In this document: piece after piece, positions 23,801 through 37,642 of the stretch
Numbering within the stretch: position 1 is the first letter of the stretch
Layout: each line of letters begins with the position of its first letter
Assembly (NCBI GenBank): GCA_039654915.1
Contig: CM077600.1
Coordinates: forward strand, 29,447,992-29,511,991
DNA from: Aquilaria yunnanensis
Taxonomy: Eukaryota; Streptophyta; Magnoliopsida; Malvales; Thymelaeaceae
Length of the DNA: 64,000 nt
Direction of reading: 5' to 3'
Made by a program: the position numbers and the translations under genes
Notes under the pieces: generated by a model
Told to the model about the DNA's origin: nothing
What the model saw: the letters and a program-made list of their open reading frames with translations, nothing else
Databases searched by the model: none

Positions 23801-26800
23801 CGTCTGATGACAGGTTTGGTCTAACTCAGTAAAGTCAATGATTTGTTTGGCCAAACATAAATTATCAGTGGCTTATTCAAGTCAACATAAAAACATTAAT
23901 GGTTTATCCATTATTTTCCCCTTTCTCACCAAAAATATTTTTTTTGTAAATCTTACCAAGATTGTATTCGTCTATTTTCACATCTAATCAAATGAATGAC
24001 ACTAGATTAATTTCGATGATGTGAAATTCATAATTACCATGCAGACAAATTTATATTGGACTCAACAGTCTATCTTTAACGCTAATTATCATCCATTATT
24101 TAACTGTATTGTTAATGAACATTGAGTTAAGGAGAAGAATTTTTGTCCCAGTTGTCTTGAAAAAGAAATAAATGGACAGTAAGGGAAAGAAAATGTTAAG
24201 AGTTAAACTCCTGCGCTCCTTATTTTTCTATATAATGTCATTTAAAGCTGGTTTGAATATTTTTCAAGTTTCAAAAAAGCAAGTATTTCACATTCCTTAT
24301 ACCATAGAATATATCTTACTTTGTCTAGATTTGTAAAGATGTTTTTGTGTGAAGAAAATTACTATAAATTTTAAGATGATCATGAAGATCATGAATAAAT
24401 ATAATTACTATATATATGTTCCATTAGAGAACAACTTCAAATATATAGGGCAAAACAACAATTTAACTAGATTTTAGTTTTTTAATTCCAAAGAAAAGAG
24501 TGATATTTCAAAAGAAGAGACAAAATACTATTCCATGGCTCCCATTTTCAGTTTACCATTTTAGATTACACAAAATTTAAGAAAATTGTTTGTCTTCTTT
24601 GTGTTTTTTGTTTGCAAATTTTCCTTCACAAAAGTTCTTACACAAATTTTCAAAGACCAAAAAATTTGGTAAGGGTATAATTTGCAAGATATTCACATTT
24701 TAAGAATTGGAGCAATGGTTTTGGGACGTCCTAACAAAAAAAGTGGAGCAGCAAAAATGAGATAGGGTAACTGGTAGAACAGTTGACCCTTTGGAGCATC
24801 AAATGGGTTATCTCATCAGGTCTTATTGAAACTTGACCTCTTTCAAGACATTGGAATCGAAATCCATGTGGTAGAGGCGTAGAGCGTAGCACACCCTTTT
24901 CCCCACCCTATCGTCGAATAGACCTCTCGTATACTTTGGTCCATGCAAAGTTGCAGACACCAACAGTAACGGCATCATCTCATCTCATCTCATCGCTTAC
25001 CATTTTGCCCTGCCACCTTCAATTGCTCGATTGGTCGGTCATATGGTCAGTCAAAAGTTATTTCCCTCTTGATTTTTTTCCTCCTCAAATTAGACCCCTT
25101 TTTGGAATAGGAATATTAATTAGGGCACTGGATCGATCGAATTAACGATCAATTTTATCGTATGTGCTAGTGCTAGTGTGTTGATTCTGACTAAATGAGA
25201 TTGTTCTCCCTTATCTCTCCACAACTTGTCCCATTAGGCCATTGGTCTTTTTGAAGCATCTATACGTGTTCTTTGAATCAGGATCTCGTATTGGTCAATC
25301 GAACCATTTATAACTTACAAGTCCACGGCACACATTTTTGTGGTTCAGGGTTCCTGATGCCGCCTCTTGCAACCCCATCTGTTGGTAAGGTACGTAGTGT
25401 CTTCTGTCGGTATTTAGCTAGCTAGCTTTCATGTACTTACTTCATGTTTCATTACATCGCAAGTGCACAACAACATGAACATGTAACAGCAACACTGCCC
25501 CACCACAAGCATATAATGGTCCTGTGTCATATCTGCAGTTTTGAAGCATGAAAATGTTTGTGCATGACATAAAAGGTGGTACCGGCTCTCACAAGGCATT
25601 CAAAATTGTAAACATGGACAGAGAAAGATTCAGGACTTATCTCATCCCTTACGTCAAATCTGCAAAATGTGTTGGACATGAATCTATAGCTCGGACAGGT
25701 AATTAACTGTAATCAAAAGAAAAGCACTCTCCGTGTTTCACAGGATTAAAAAGAGCGTAGCAGAGCAGAATGTTCTTAAATATGCCGGAATCTCCATAGC
25801 AGGACATTCACCCCATTAACTGAACAAAATTCCCCAACTCCAACTCCAACTCCTCAGCTTTAAATTTGGTCGTTTCTTTGATTACATGTTGTTTTCTTTC
25901 TTTTGCCTTTTCGGTGATTTGGGAAGCCGGAGGGAAGGATCTGATCCGTTTCTTGTGCCTTGCGGTTGATTACTGGACAAGCAAAAGTTTTTCCCGTCCG
26001 AGGCAGTAGATGAAAGGCCCACGAAGAGGTCAGTCCAAAATGGCAACCCAAATGCTTTTTCAAATTGGCCCAACAATGGAGCTTTTTAGTGTATCCGTTT
26101 CATAAAAGTTTTGTTATTTTTTATTTTTAAAGTTGGGTTTCATCCAAATTTCTCAGATCAATTATTGTTAATTTTTAAAAAACTAATATTTATATACTAC
26201 AAGAGTTTATCTGATATTTTTCATGAAGACTTATATATTTTCTTTTTCATTTATAAAAATATAGTTAATTCCAAAAGACCAAAAAGGAGGGAGTTCTTTT
26301 ACTGAATTATACATTAAGAAGATAATGAACCGCTGCATAAAATTTTGCGTCTAATGCGGGTTGAGACTATTATACGTTAACAAATGTATACAGACATTTA
26401 CATGGTATTTTTTCCTCTTAGAGGTCCAGTTTGTTTACACTTAAATTTGATTAATTTAAAATGCATTGTGTTTATTTTTATAAATTTTTTGGTCCGGAAC
26501 TAATATTGCTTGAAAGCTAAACTTATATTACTGGTCTGTTTTACCTAATCAAATAAAGCTAAAAATTCTAAAATCAATACAAGAATTTATAAATAAAATT
26601 CAGATTGAAGCAAAAATCCATGAATATTATCAGTAGAGATGGAAAATTTCTATGCTCATTTTAACTTGAAGTTCTTCATTGAATATTAGAACTGCAGCGT
26701 TGCAGCCGCTCAAATTGGACTAAGTAATCAATTGACTTATGTGAAAAAGGTAAAAAGGGTTAGGGTTGTAAATTTCATGATTTAAGAGATAAAGAACAAA

Positions 26801-27736
26801 CCTAAATTCATTTTTTATGAATTATTTATTCTAAATAACATTTATTATAGTAACTTAAGTTAAAAGAACTAATTCTGCCTAACAACATGCACTTCATATA
26901 AGAGAGAGAAGTATAAATTGAGCCAAATGTAATATTGCTTAGAATGGCTCACAGATAAATTACTGTTACATATATATAAATACTAAGATTACTATTATAC
27001 ATATTTCTTTAACTCAATGGGAGGCCGAGACCCTCGGTAGCTCTTCTCTTGTTTCGCCCATTTATATGTATGTATATATGTATATATAAGTGCATATAAT
27101 CATATCAGGTATTTATGCGTGTATATATTATATATATACACACACATATGAATGGAAGAATAAGAAAATCTTGATAATGGTAAACAGTTGTATTCTATTC
27201 ACATGAACTCTTGAATAGGAATAACAAACTAACTTATATACAGACACCCTTTGATGACGTGGATTATGAGTTCCTGTTTGTAGTAGTCAAAGGCCAAAAA
27301 GGGAAATTAAATAGTGGAACATTTGAAATATATATTACGAATGAAATGATTAGCAAAGATGTTCTCAAAGAGGCTGACAGTTGAGTTAATTGTAATTTGG
27401 TTTTGGTGAATTTGCCTCTTTTTTTCTTTTCGATTTTTCCATTCCACAACAAGTAAATCTCGTTAAAAAGAAAAGGTATTATTGACTGGATATCTTTAAA
27501 GGTGGCCAAAAAAAAAATTAGAGGTAACTATTAACTTCGATATTATGTTAACAAATTTTTTAAACCTTTGTTGAATCCATATTTATTCTCTATTTTTACG
27601 GGGTTTCCCCCTAATTGGGTATAATCAAAAGAGAGTTTGATGGGTATTATATGTATTTTTTGGAGAAAGAATTTAAGAGTCTCTGATAAACATGACGTGC
27701 ACAAACGTGAACATTACGCCGCAAAGTAATATTATT
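23801..27736. other. Intergenic, nothing recognised
   Basis: AT-rich sequence with scattered short frames, several of them low-complexity. The stretch around 25860-26076 has overlapping minus-strand frames of about 65 codons without domains. No gene, RNA gene or bounded element could be supported here. Confidence 0.5.
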
Positions 27737-28194
27737 AAGGAAAATTACAAAAACCCTTCTGTGCTTTGGTCTAATCTATACTTTACCTCCTATATTTTTT
27801 AAAATATGTACTTTACCCCCTGTTTGCTTTACAGTATCTGGCAATAACTTTTGAAACCCTAATTTAAATTATATGATAATAATGTTCCAGTAATTTCAAG
27901 ATTTTTGATATTTTTTTCACAGCCAACCGATCTTTAAAAAATATTGATATGTATTTACAAGGAAAAAATACATTTACAGAAAGAAAATAATAATAATTTA
28001 AATGTATATTAACCACAAAAAAAATATTGGAGAATTGAAATTACTGGAAGATAACTATTGTGTAGTTTAAATACAATTTTACAAGTTGCTATCAGACAAT
28101 GTAAAAAATACATAAGGCAAAGTATAGGTTTATAAAATAGAATGGGGCAAACTGTAGGTTAAGACATAACTCAGGGGGTAATTGTAAGTTTCTT
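27737..28194. mobile_element. Mutator-type MITE, family B, copy 2
   Basis: Inverted ends AAGGAAAATTAC and GTAAGTTTCTT, with an exact 9-bp duplication AATATTATT (27728-27736 and 28195-28203). Subterminal blocks match family B copy 1: 'ctttaccccctgtt', 'caataacttttgaaa' and 'ggcaaagtatagg'. Non-coding, 458 bp. Confidence 0.85.
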
Positions 28195-28282
28195 AATATT
28201 ATTATATTATACTATATTCTAAATAAGGAGGGTTTATACTGTTGATTAATAGTAGCCCCTCTACCGCTATTTTTGTTTTTTT

Positions 28283-28740
28283 AGGAAACTTACTATTACC
28301 CCATAAGGTATGCCTAAACCTACAATTTGTCTGCCATATTTTTAGAAACCTACATTTTACCCTCTGTATTTTTTATACTGTCTGCTAATAACTTCTAAAA
28401 CTGTATTTAAACTAAACAATAGTCATCTTTCAATAATTTTAATTTCTTTAATATTTTTTTTATAGTTAACAGATATTTTAAATTATCAATTTATTTTTTG
28501 TAAATGTATTTTTCTTCTGTAAATACAAATTAGTATTTTTTAAAGGTCGGTTGATTGTGAAAAAAATATAAAAAATCTTAAAATTACTGAAACATTATTA
28601 TTAGATAGTTTAAATTATGGTTTCAAAAGTTGTTGTCAAATACTATAAAGCAAATAGGGATCAAGTGTAGGTTTTTTTAAATAGAGAGGGCAAAGTATAA
28701 GTTAAACCAAACCATATGAGGGTTTTTTGTAATTTTTTCT
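28283..28740. mobile_element. Mutator-type MITE, family B, copy 3
   Basis: Starts about 'aggaaacttactatta' and ends about 'ttttttgtaattttttct', with the same internal order of blocks as copies 1 and 2. It lies fewer than 100 bases from copy 2. Flanks are T-rich, so a 9-bp duplication (TTTGTTTTT versus TTTCTTTTT) is only suggestive. Ends are accurate to within a few bases. Confidence 0.7.
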
Positions 28741-28781
28741 TTCTTTTTTTTTTTGGCTTTTTTCCGGCTCTGTGGTAAAAC

Positions 28782-28955
28782 CTATCTTTTGGTCCTTGAA
28801 TATTGCATGTCTGCCACATTAATCCCCCACTTTCTCCTTCTGTTGCGAGATAGGATGAAAGTTGTCTGTTGATGATGGTAAGATCGGCAAATAATAAAGT
28901 ATGGGGACTGATACTTATAAAAACTAATAGTACAGGGACTGAAGGTATATTTGTT
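28782..28955. mobile_element. Small TIR MITE
   Basis: The left end carries 'cttttggtccttgaata' and the right end its inverse, 'tagtacagggactgaagg', about 170 bases apart. It is directly beside family B copy 3. No target duplication was confirmed. Confidence 0.45.
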
Positions 28956-31378
28956 TATTTTATGGCAAGTCGCCCCTCTGTTTCATTTTGTTTTTGTGTT
29001 TTTTGGCCTCCCAGGGGAATGTTCAAATCCCCCTTTTAGTCCCTTACTATAACAATTTTGTCATAGTGCTTCCCAACTTTTGCAATCTGTTGGAAACTTA
29101 AATTGGATGGTTTATTTAAATTTTAAATCATAGAGCCTTATATAGAAATGGAAGACATGCTTTTATTAACTATATTAAATACCAAAAATATTTTCTTTTA
29201 CATGATTTTATTTAGAGGTTTAATTAGATAGGTAAGAATTAAAGTTTTGATTAATTAAAACAAATGCATAATTTATATAATGCATGAGTGTTTTACATGG
29301 GATTTGATTCAGAGTTTTGATTAGTTAAAACAGAGCACAATTTACATTACGTATAAGTGATTGATTCTTAAAAGGTTTCATTTTATCACTGATTCATTAG
29401 TAAGTACAAATCTGAAAAAACTTATGCATATATATTGTCTAATGTTATCCTATATTATAAACACCAAAATTTTTTTCTTTCTCTTGATGGTTTCATTTGA
29501 ATTGATTAATAAAATTGCTTTGACAATTTTCATCTATTATCTTTAATACTTTTTTGACAATATGTAAACACATCTTCATTTAGTTATGCTATGTGTTTAC
29601 AATTATTTATACTCAGATATTATTTAATGTCAATATATGTCTTATCTTTTTATATTGTTTCATCAATGACTTGCATTATTATACGGGTCTCCACATACTT
29701 CACTTACTTTTAAAATAGATCAGTATTTGATCCCTTGTTTTTTTTCTTCCCCTTTTCTTGGATGTCATTGACTCTTTTTTAAGTTTGATCCCCCTTTTCA
29801 CAAGGCAATCGCCTTTTTGAGAGCATGTGTTGCAATTTCATCTTTTATTTTGGTTAAAACTCAATTTCAATCCCTCAATTTTTACTCTTTCTGAAGTTAG
29901 TCTCCAAGTTTTGTCTGTGTTCCATTTTGGTGCTCAAATTTAATAAGTATTGAACTAGTTTTTTTCTATTTACTCTATTGGTCCCCAAACTTTTTTTATT
30001 GTTTTTTATATACTATCTTTTAAATTAATATATTAGTGACCACAATTTGTTTTTTTTTTAGTTAAATCATTTTTTTGACTTTATTAAATCAATTATTAAA
30101 CCTTTAATACATAAAATTTTTTCAATCTTTATCTTGGCCCAAACTTTTTTTGTCATCTTTCTTTATTATTGCTTTTTGAAATGAAACTTTAATCATTATA
30201 ATTTGCCTACTTTTGACTATGGTTCTGATTGATTTGGCTTAAGTCAATTTCTTTTCTTTTCTTTTTATTTTTATTAAGTTAATATTTAAACCATTAATTG
30301 ATTGATATAAGTTAAATACAATTTTATGTTTCGGTCCTTTTTTTCATTATTGATGATTGAATTTTTCAGCATCAATTATTTACTTTAAGGTCTATAGTTA
30401 ACTAAAATAATTTAGTCCATAATTGTTAAAATTTAAAGTAAATTTTTCATTAATATTAAAAATTGGAGTTTGAATTAATAAGAGATGAAAAATTTTAGTA
30501 AATTGTTCTTTTAATAACAAAGAAAATGTGTATAAATTTAAAGCTCATACATTTTTTTTGTTTCATGGTATTATGTTTTAATCATAACTAATCATTTTAA
30601 TGGTTAGAATATAATGTAAAGAGAACCCAACTTAAAATTAAAATAAAGTAAAATTTTAGTTTATCAATGTGAATTAATGGGTGAAAAATTTTTTAATTAC
30701 TTATAATAAAAATTTATTTTAATGCTAATTTTATTGAATTAGGTCCCTGAAACAATATGCAGGTCATCAAAGCCTCGTGAATTACTAATCACCTTTTCAC
30801 TGGTGACATATGACCCAGAAGCTCCAGTGTGCTAAACTACACAATTTTCGCAATTGGGAGCCTAAACTATGAAAAGATAAACTTATAAATACCTCAATTT
30901 TAATTATCCTAATAAAGATGCTTCTAAAATCAAAGCATTCCCCTTAGTTATCCTTGTTACAAATACAACCATATCAAATAATACAAAATGATGTAATAAT
31001 AATAAACCAACAAAGAACAAACCGTCCCATTCTATAATATAACCATCGAGCAAGACATTGGGGAAGGAGAGTGCCTAAAACAATTTCCAAGAATAACAAT
31101 AAATCATGGGACTTTTACTGCTAACTTTGAGTAATTAAGGATGGAAAATGTAAAGCTTCAAGACGCATTGCTGAAATAGCCCAACAACATGTGGATATAT
31201 GTCTCTTTCCCAATAAAGACCCAACTGAAACGTTCTCCTAAACACTAGGCAATCTGCAACCAACCCCTTACCCAAAGGCCACATGAAGAATACTCATAAG
31301 TGTATTACTATTAAGGATTAAAATCATTATTATACACTTTGAGTATGATTAATTTCTATATTCTGAGTATTTTTCTAC
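28956..31378. other. AT-rich intergenic stretch
   Basis: Very T-rich text with recurrent phrases such as 'ggtcccc', 'tagtccctta' and 'tcaatccctca', which look like degraded TIR-element ends. No pair could be matched with confidence and no gene is supported. Confidence 0.45.
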
Positions 31379-32704
31379 TGGGTTACTATTCACATATTTT
31401 TACTATTCACTATCACTATCCACGCATTTTTGCTGTTCATACACGCATTTCACTATTCATTAATATTAAATAATTATTTTTTTCGTAGGTAAAATCATCA
31501 CTTGGCGACCTTTCACGAGAAAAATTATATCTGAACCTGTAGATATCGGAACTGAGCGATTCCAAATTCATCTAAAAGCCAACACATAGATCTTCAACTC
31601 TGCTTTATTCCGTGAGCTAATTTGATCATTTTCATTGCCAAAATCTGATTATAGATGAGACTATTCATTCTTTCATGTGTTGAAGAGCAGTTTCGGTAAA
31701 AAAATCATAACTTGAGCTACAGATATCCGATTTGAATGAGCAAGCTATCGATTAGAAGCTAAAGAAGAGATCAATAAATCTTGTGCTTTGAGGAAAAACT
31801 AATTTGATGTGTATGATGGTTGAAGAATTAAAATAAGTTGCAGCCCGCTATTGTTGATTTGTATTTACCTATATTTCACAATTCCATTTTACCATTTCAC
31901 TCACCCCCAAAACTCTATAAATAGGCATCTTTGGGGGAGGGTGGAGTCATGCCATTTTTTATAGGCCATTTCTATGTTCTTGTATCATTTTTAGATTTTC
32001 TCCCGTGTTCTTGTTCTTGTTTTCAATACTTAAGCTCTGTCCAAGTGTTTTCTCGTTCTTCTTCTTGTTTTTTCTTTGATCTTTCAATCCATGTTTATTT
32101 CATATTTTTATATGTTGTTTACTTTTATGATGATTAACTAATCTTTTTTTTTTAAGGTGAAAGGGTGAAGCTTTTGGTATAGAGGTTATGATTGATTTGA
32201 ATGAATCACAACGTTAACGGTATTTTCTTTCTCAATCTATTTAACTTCCCTCATTGTTAAGTGGGAGTCTTGATTCATCATAGTCAATCATTGGCACAAA
32301 AGCTGCTTGATTCCCTCTGTAGAACATGGCTCTGCCGGCTATATTGGAATATTGAGTTATTGGAGAGAAAGGTTGGCATGATGGATACTTGAACCCATTA
32401 ACAAGTGTTGGCGTTTTAAGATCAATGAAAGTTAATACTAACTAAATTCCTTGATTGGGACTTCCTTTATGTGTGAATCCTAATTGAGTGGTAAGATGGG
32501 CTAAAATTAATCATAACCGATATACTAAAAGTGGATCCCCTAACCTTAGCTATTTTATTTGAATTTCAATTCTTACTTGTTCACACCTTCCACCAAAACT
32601 TTCTTTATTAAAAATTCAACTTGTTTTTCTTAATTCACTTCCCTGTGGTTTGACACTCGGATTCTCGAGATTTATTATTTATGACAACCTATACTTGGGT
32701 TACA
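31379..32704 (+). mobile_element. Probable solo LTR of an LTR retrotransposon
   Basis: The 3' part has the phrase order common at the end of many plant Ty3-type LTRs: 'ttccctgtggtttgacact', then 'tgacaacctatacttggg' and a terminal TTACA. A TATA-like 'actctataaatagg' lies near 31912-31925, and two 'ataactt/atatct' response-like blocks precede it. The assumed ends are TG at 31379 and CA at 32704, with near-matching flanks TCTAC and ACTAC (4 of 5). There is no gag-pol and no second LTR. The 5' end is tentative. Confidence 0.5.
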
Positions 32705-32849
32705 ACTACTAGAGCGCAGTACCACATTTATCATTTGCCTCCAAACACAAAGCCATGTGCCACAACCCCTTTACCCCTTCCTCTTTAATGTATTATATAG
32801 ATTTCAAAAACTGATATTATCATACAAAAAAAAAAAAAAACCCTGAGAA

Positions 32850-35260
32850 AGTTGGATACAAAACAGTGTTAAAGTTGGATATCAGGAAAGCTTATAATAA
32901 ACTTCGGTGGTCCTTCATTGAGAAAGTTCTTCGTGTCATGCGCTTTCCTAAGTCGTAGATAAATATGATCATGCAGTGTGTTTCCACAGTATCATATTTA
33001 GTTTTAGTGAAATGGGTGCACCTCCAAATTTTAGTATTCGGCATGGTGATCTATTATCTCCTTATCTATCATTCTTTATGCTGAAGCACTCTCTAGTCAC
33101 TTGTTACATCTACAGGTGTTTGGTTCCCTGACAGGGCTAAAGACTAATCATAGTTGGCCTATGATAAATAATTTATTCTTCACAGATGACTGTTTAATCT
33201 TTTTTTGACCAACCAAACAATCAATTTAGGTTCTTCAGAATACATTAAATTTATTTTCGATGGCCGCATGTCAGGAAGTTCAATTTCAGTAAGTCAGAAT
33301 GGATGTTTAGTTGTAATGTTCCAAATGATCTCATCCAAGATTTCTACTAGTTACTTCTTTTCTGAGTCAATGATGGTATCTTAAACTATCTTGGAGCTAC
33401 TTTCTGTTAGGATATATCCCGAATATCTTTTTTTCCTATTTCTAGTCAATAAAATTAAGGATAAATTGGAAAGGTGAAAATGGAGAATGCTCAATAATAC
33501 AGAGAGATTGACTCTTATTCGATCAACCTTGATGTTTCTCCCTGTTTATATCATGCCCTTGTTCAAGGTCCCAGGTCCCAATTACCTTATCATATCCTAT
33601 GGCCCAAAACTTTATTCGATTTTGATGGTCTAGTTCATATTCTAGGAAAGAGCTTCACCTTAAGTAGAAATGTTGTCTTGTGGTCCCAAAAGGTATTAGA
33701 GGTGTAGGAATTAAAGACATGCACCTCTTCAATCAAGCTCTATTGGCTAAAACATTATGGCAAATTTTTACAGGGGATCCTAGTAAACTTGTCTATCAAG
33801 TACTCATTGCAAAATATGGTTCAAGCCATTTTGTTTGGGGGAGTAAAGGCCTCTAGAAATGCATCTTCTATATGGCACAGTTTACTACGTGGGAGGGACT
33901 TTATCGGTCAAAATCATGACTGGACTATTGGTAATGGATCATCAATTTAGGTTTGGGATGATAATTGGATTCTTGGATTATCTGCTAATCAGCTTATAGA
34001 CTTGGTTCCTGGTTATACTCAATATCAATCTCTAAAGGTTACTGATTTATTGGATCGTAATACCATTGTATGGAATATTCCATTCATTTGAAATGTGTTC
34101 CATAAACCTATAGCTCAATGAATTTTATCTTTCCTTCCCCCTATCGAGTCCAAGGGTTTTGACTTAGTCTAATGGCATGGACATCTAAGTGGGAATTATA
34201 CTATTAAGTAGGGGTATTTGCATGAAATTATTAGAAAATCCAGTCATATTATTCAACAGAATGGTGCACTATTTGGTCTTTCTATGAACCTGGAGTCATC
34301 TAGGATTATGAAAAAGATATGGGGTCTGAATATTCTATAGAAATTCAAGATATTTCTTTGGAAATGTATTACAAATGCTCTTTCGGTAGCCAACCTATCT
34401 ACCTATGGAGGATTCACGAATTCAACTTGCCCCCTATTGCAATGGGGAGGAAGAATCAGCACTTCACCTATTTTGGGAATGCCCAAGTTCAACTAACATT
34501 TAGGGTTCTTTTTGTGTTAACCCATTGCACTCAAATCACTAATCATTTGAAGTTTGGTTATCATCATTCCTAGTGAACCAGGATAAATGACATTTAAATT
34601 GGATATCTTATTTAGTCTTTACTTTTTGGATTATATGGTTGGGCAGAAATAAGTGTGTTTTTAGGAATGTCTCATTCGATGTTTAGTCTCTTATAGCCAG
34701 AAGAGATAACTTGCTTCACCAACTTGATATCACTAGAGACTACCTCAAAGTTACATCATTCCTTACTACTAATCCTCTAAATCTGTTGTCATACCTGGGG
34801 CACTTGACAGTTTGATTGTCCAATCAAGAACCCTGAGATATTTGTAGTTGATGGTGTTTGACACAAGTCCACTGGTCTTGGTATAGCATCTTGGGTTTGG
34901 ATGGGATCCAATGCTCAACCTAGAAATAAGCAAGGGAATATTTGGTCAAATTGTTCATTAGATTTTTAAGCGGAACTTGTAGCTTTGATGGAGGCGATTT
35001 CCACTGCTTCCTCAAATTCATTACGATGCATTACAACGCTTGCTAATTGTTCACAATTACTGGTTGCATTGCAGGTTAATCTCAACCTTAACATCCATAT
35101 AGTAGGTATGATCGCTTATGCATCAGATAAGATGGAGAAGTTTGATCACTACTCTGTGGTTGTAGTTCCTCGGTAGCGTGTTTCTCCAACTCATGATCAT
35201 GCATTCTCTCTTTTTCCTTAGTCTTTGTTTATATGCTTCTATGTACCCAAAAAAAAAAAC
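32850..35260 (+). mobile_element. 5'-truncated, decayed LINE (reverse transcriptase, zf-RVT, RNase H)
   Basis: Plus-strand frames, broken by many stops and shifts, follow the order of a plant L1-type ORF2. The RT palm KLDIRKAYNKLRW lies at about 32865-32915, an FTDDCLIF box (normally FADD) at about 33175-33205, and RT thumb and connection sequence through about 34080. A zinc-knuckle zf-RVT domain follows at about 34330-34500, with an RNase H-like start (WHKSTGLGIASW) at about 34855-34890. It ends with a poly-A tract at 35247-35259, as expected for a LINE 3' end. It is inactive. Confidence 0.8.
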
Positions 35261-36018
35261 CTATTATTTAATTTACCCATTATGACTTATCATGTGCTAG
35301 AATTGCAAGTAGGTTTCAGGTTAGAAAAAAAAACATTATAGCATTATTGATACTCTTGAGAACTTCTCATCGGCCTTTTAGTTTAGTACATATAATGTGA
35401 ATTAATTTTTTGCTATAAGTTTTGCATCTAATGTTGTTTAAAGAAAAAAAATTTATCCTACATTTGTCTTAAATTTTTTACACCATTTTAGTTTTTTTAT
35501 TTAAGATTGACTTAAATTTATCTACATTAAAATTTTCCTTTTAAAAAAAATTACATTTAGAATGTACAAGACACATAATTTTTAAACATAGATTTCTAAA
35601 AAAATTTTAAAAAAAATAATATAAATATGTTATGTCAAATTTAAGTAAAAAACTAAATAGTGTAAAGAACTTGGATAGTTGGATGGAGGTGTATATGTCG
35701 AATGTTAAATTTTTCTCTGACAATTGAATTACTATTGTGTATTAGACTATTTTCTCGAACACTTTTATATAGTGAGGTCTTACATCTTAGATGGTAAAGA
35801 TTTTGTTCAAATGAGTTTAAAATGAGTTTTAACATGAATTAATTAAAATAAAATTAAAATTACAAATACAAATATTTGAGAATTTTTGAATTGACTCATT
35901 TTAAAATGGGTTTTAAACTAGAAAGAAATTTAGGCTAGACTATTTAGGACTTGTGGTATATTTATCCCATAAATAATTAACGGAGAATATAATAAGCATA
36001 ACTTGTCAATCAATAAAA
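35261..36018. other. AT-rich intergenic stretch
   Basis: No gene or bounded element recognised. A short pair of complementary phrases near 35480-35690 may be a decayed MITE but could not be delimited. Confidence 0.45.
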
Positions 36019-36527
36019 CAGACGTCCCCCTTTGGGCCTTGAAGTTTAACACTGATGCCCACCTGGCCCCTAATATTATTTCTTGGCCAACTAGTTGTTA
36101 CACTTTTTTGTTGTGCCCAAATAGCCTTTCAAGTATTTAGTTGAAACTTAAATGAACTCTAGTGATAAAGAAGTGCATTTACCAATATGTTTTATTGTCA
36201 TGTCATGTTGAAATTGCTGATAATTTTTCTAATAGAAATTGTTAAAATTGAAAAAAGTATTAAATCAATTATTTATTATTCTTGGCATGAGTTTTCAATT
36301 AAAAATTCAAGTAAAAACGGGACTATAATTTATATGCATTTGCCCTTTTACGAGTTTTCAGTTAATTTCCATTTTATTCACTCAAGTTTTAACTTAATTC
36401 TTATTTGAATCACTTAGGAGCTTGCTGGGATAGTAGGAAAAGTTAAAGGCCAGTTGGGCACATAAAACAGTTCAGGGCTAAGATGGGAAGACAAATGAAA
36501 GTTAAGGGTCAAAAAGGGACTTTTACC
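36019..36527. mobile_element. TIR element (family C) with 10-bp target duplication
   Basis: The left end 'cagacgtccccctttggg' and right end 'gtcaaaaagggactttta' are inverted. Deeper blocks also pair ('gcccacctggcccc' with 'aaaggccagttgggcac'). Flanks ATCAATAAAA (36009-36018) and ATCAAGAAAA (36528-36537) match at 9 of 10 bases. 509 bp and non-coding; a Mutator-type MITE is the best fit by duplication length. Confidence 0.75.
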
Positions 36528-37642
36528 ATCAAGAAAATTTGGGTCCACAGGCAGCCATTCCAGAATGGCTACAAAGTGCAACCCATCTAGAACCTACTTG
36601 GGAAGTCGCGCGGTGCCCTTTCACCCTCTAGTTTCAACTTTCTACTACCCGCCTCATTCGCAGTGGACTTTTATTTAATTTCTTCTTTGTTTTTTTTTTC
36701 GGTGGAAAAAGGTAGATTAGCAGAGGAAATTACAACTGTCTTTACCCTTTTCCGGGGTAATAGGAGAATGTGGGTTAGGTTTTTTTTCTATTGAGGCTTG
36801 AATCACAACATCACACTAACTACAAATTTAGTATATGACAACAATTTACATGACTTTTTACTTGTCTAATAGTACCAACCAATAACGTTAACTTTCATCT
36901 TGACCTCGACACTATGATTATCTTTTTCCATCAAAGTGAAGCCAAGAAGTAGTTTTCATGTTCTTATTCAGTGTTAACGCTTCGCATTAACCTTTATCTA
37001 AGATGAAGACTTGCCAATAGCACTAAGTTCCATGATTGAGCTGAGTTTGCTGACACGTACGATAATTTGATTGAGAATTGTGATCCAACTTTCAATTTGA
37101 GCTAACATAAAAGTGAATGGACTTGATCATCTTTAAGTATGCTTTTGACATGATGTTGTTTCAAAAAGACATCATCAATAACTCATCGAAGAATGTTTGC
37201 AGCTTATGCACAAAGTCGGTTTCGAACCAACCTATCTTTTTGTGGCCTTTATCCATGTTCCACAATACTGGAGGTGGAGGTGGAAGGTAGAGTGAGGAGG
37301 AGAAGTTGGAGGGCAACTTAATGCTAGCATTTGTCATTGAAATTTTTTATTTTTGACTTAAACACCCAATAGTTGCATAATTGGCAGCATTTATTGCAAA
37401 ATTACCACAATGACATAATCAAACCATCTTAATGTCAATGGTCAATTTGGCCAATAAATATTTAAAGACAAATGAGCTAAAGGACAAACAATCATAATTT
37501 TTTTTATTTCGGTACTTTATCCTTAGACCAAGAGTTAACATACTTCTATTTGGTTTGAAGGAATGGGGAAAAGGGGAAAGGCAATAACTTTCTGTCTGTT
37601 GTCTAGTTGAGTAAAAAATTGAAAGCAATGAAGAAGATGAAC

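Noticed and set aside
29361..29546. Short AT-rich frames across 26-31 kb as small proteins
   Set aside because: Composed of Phe, Ile, Tyr and Leu from AT-rich DNA, with no conserved motif, codon signal or splice structure.
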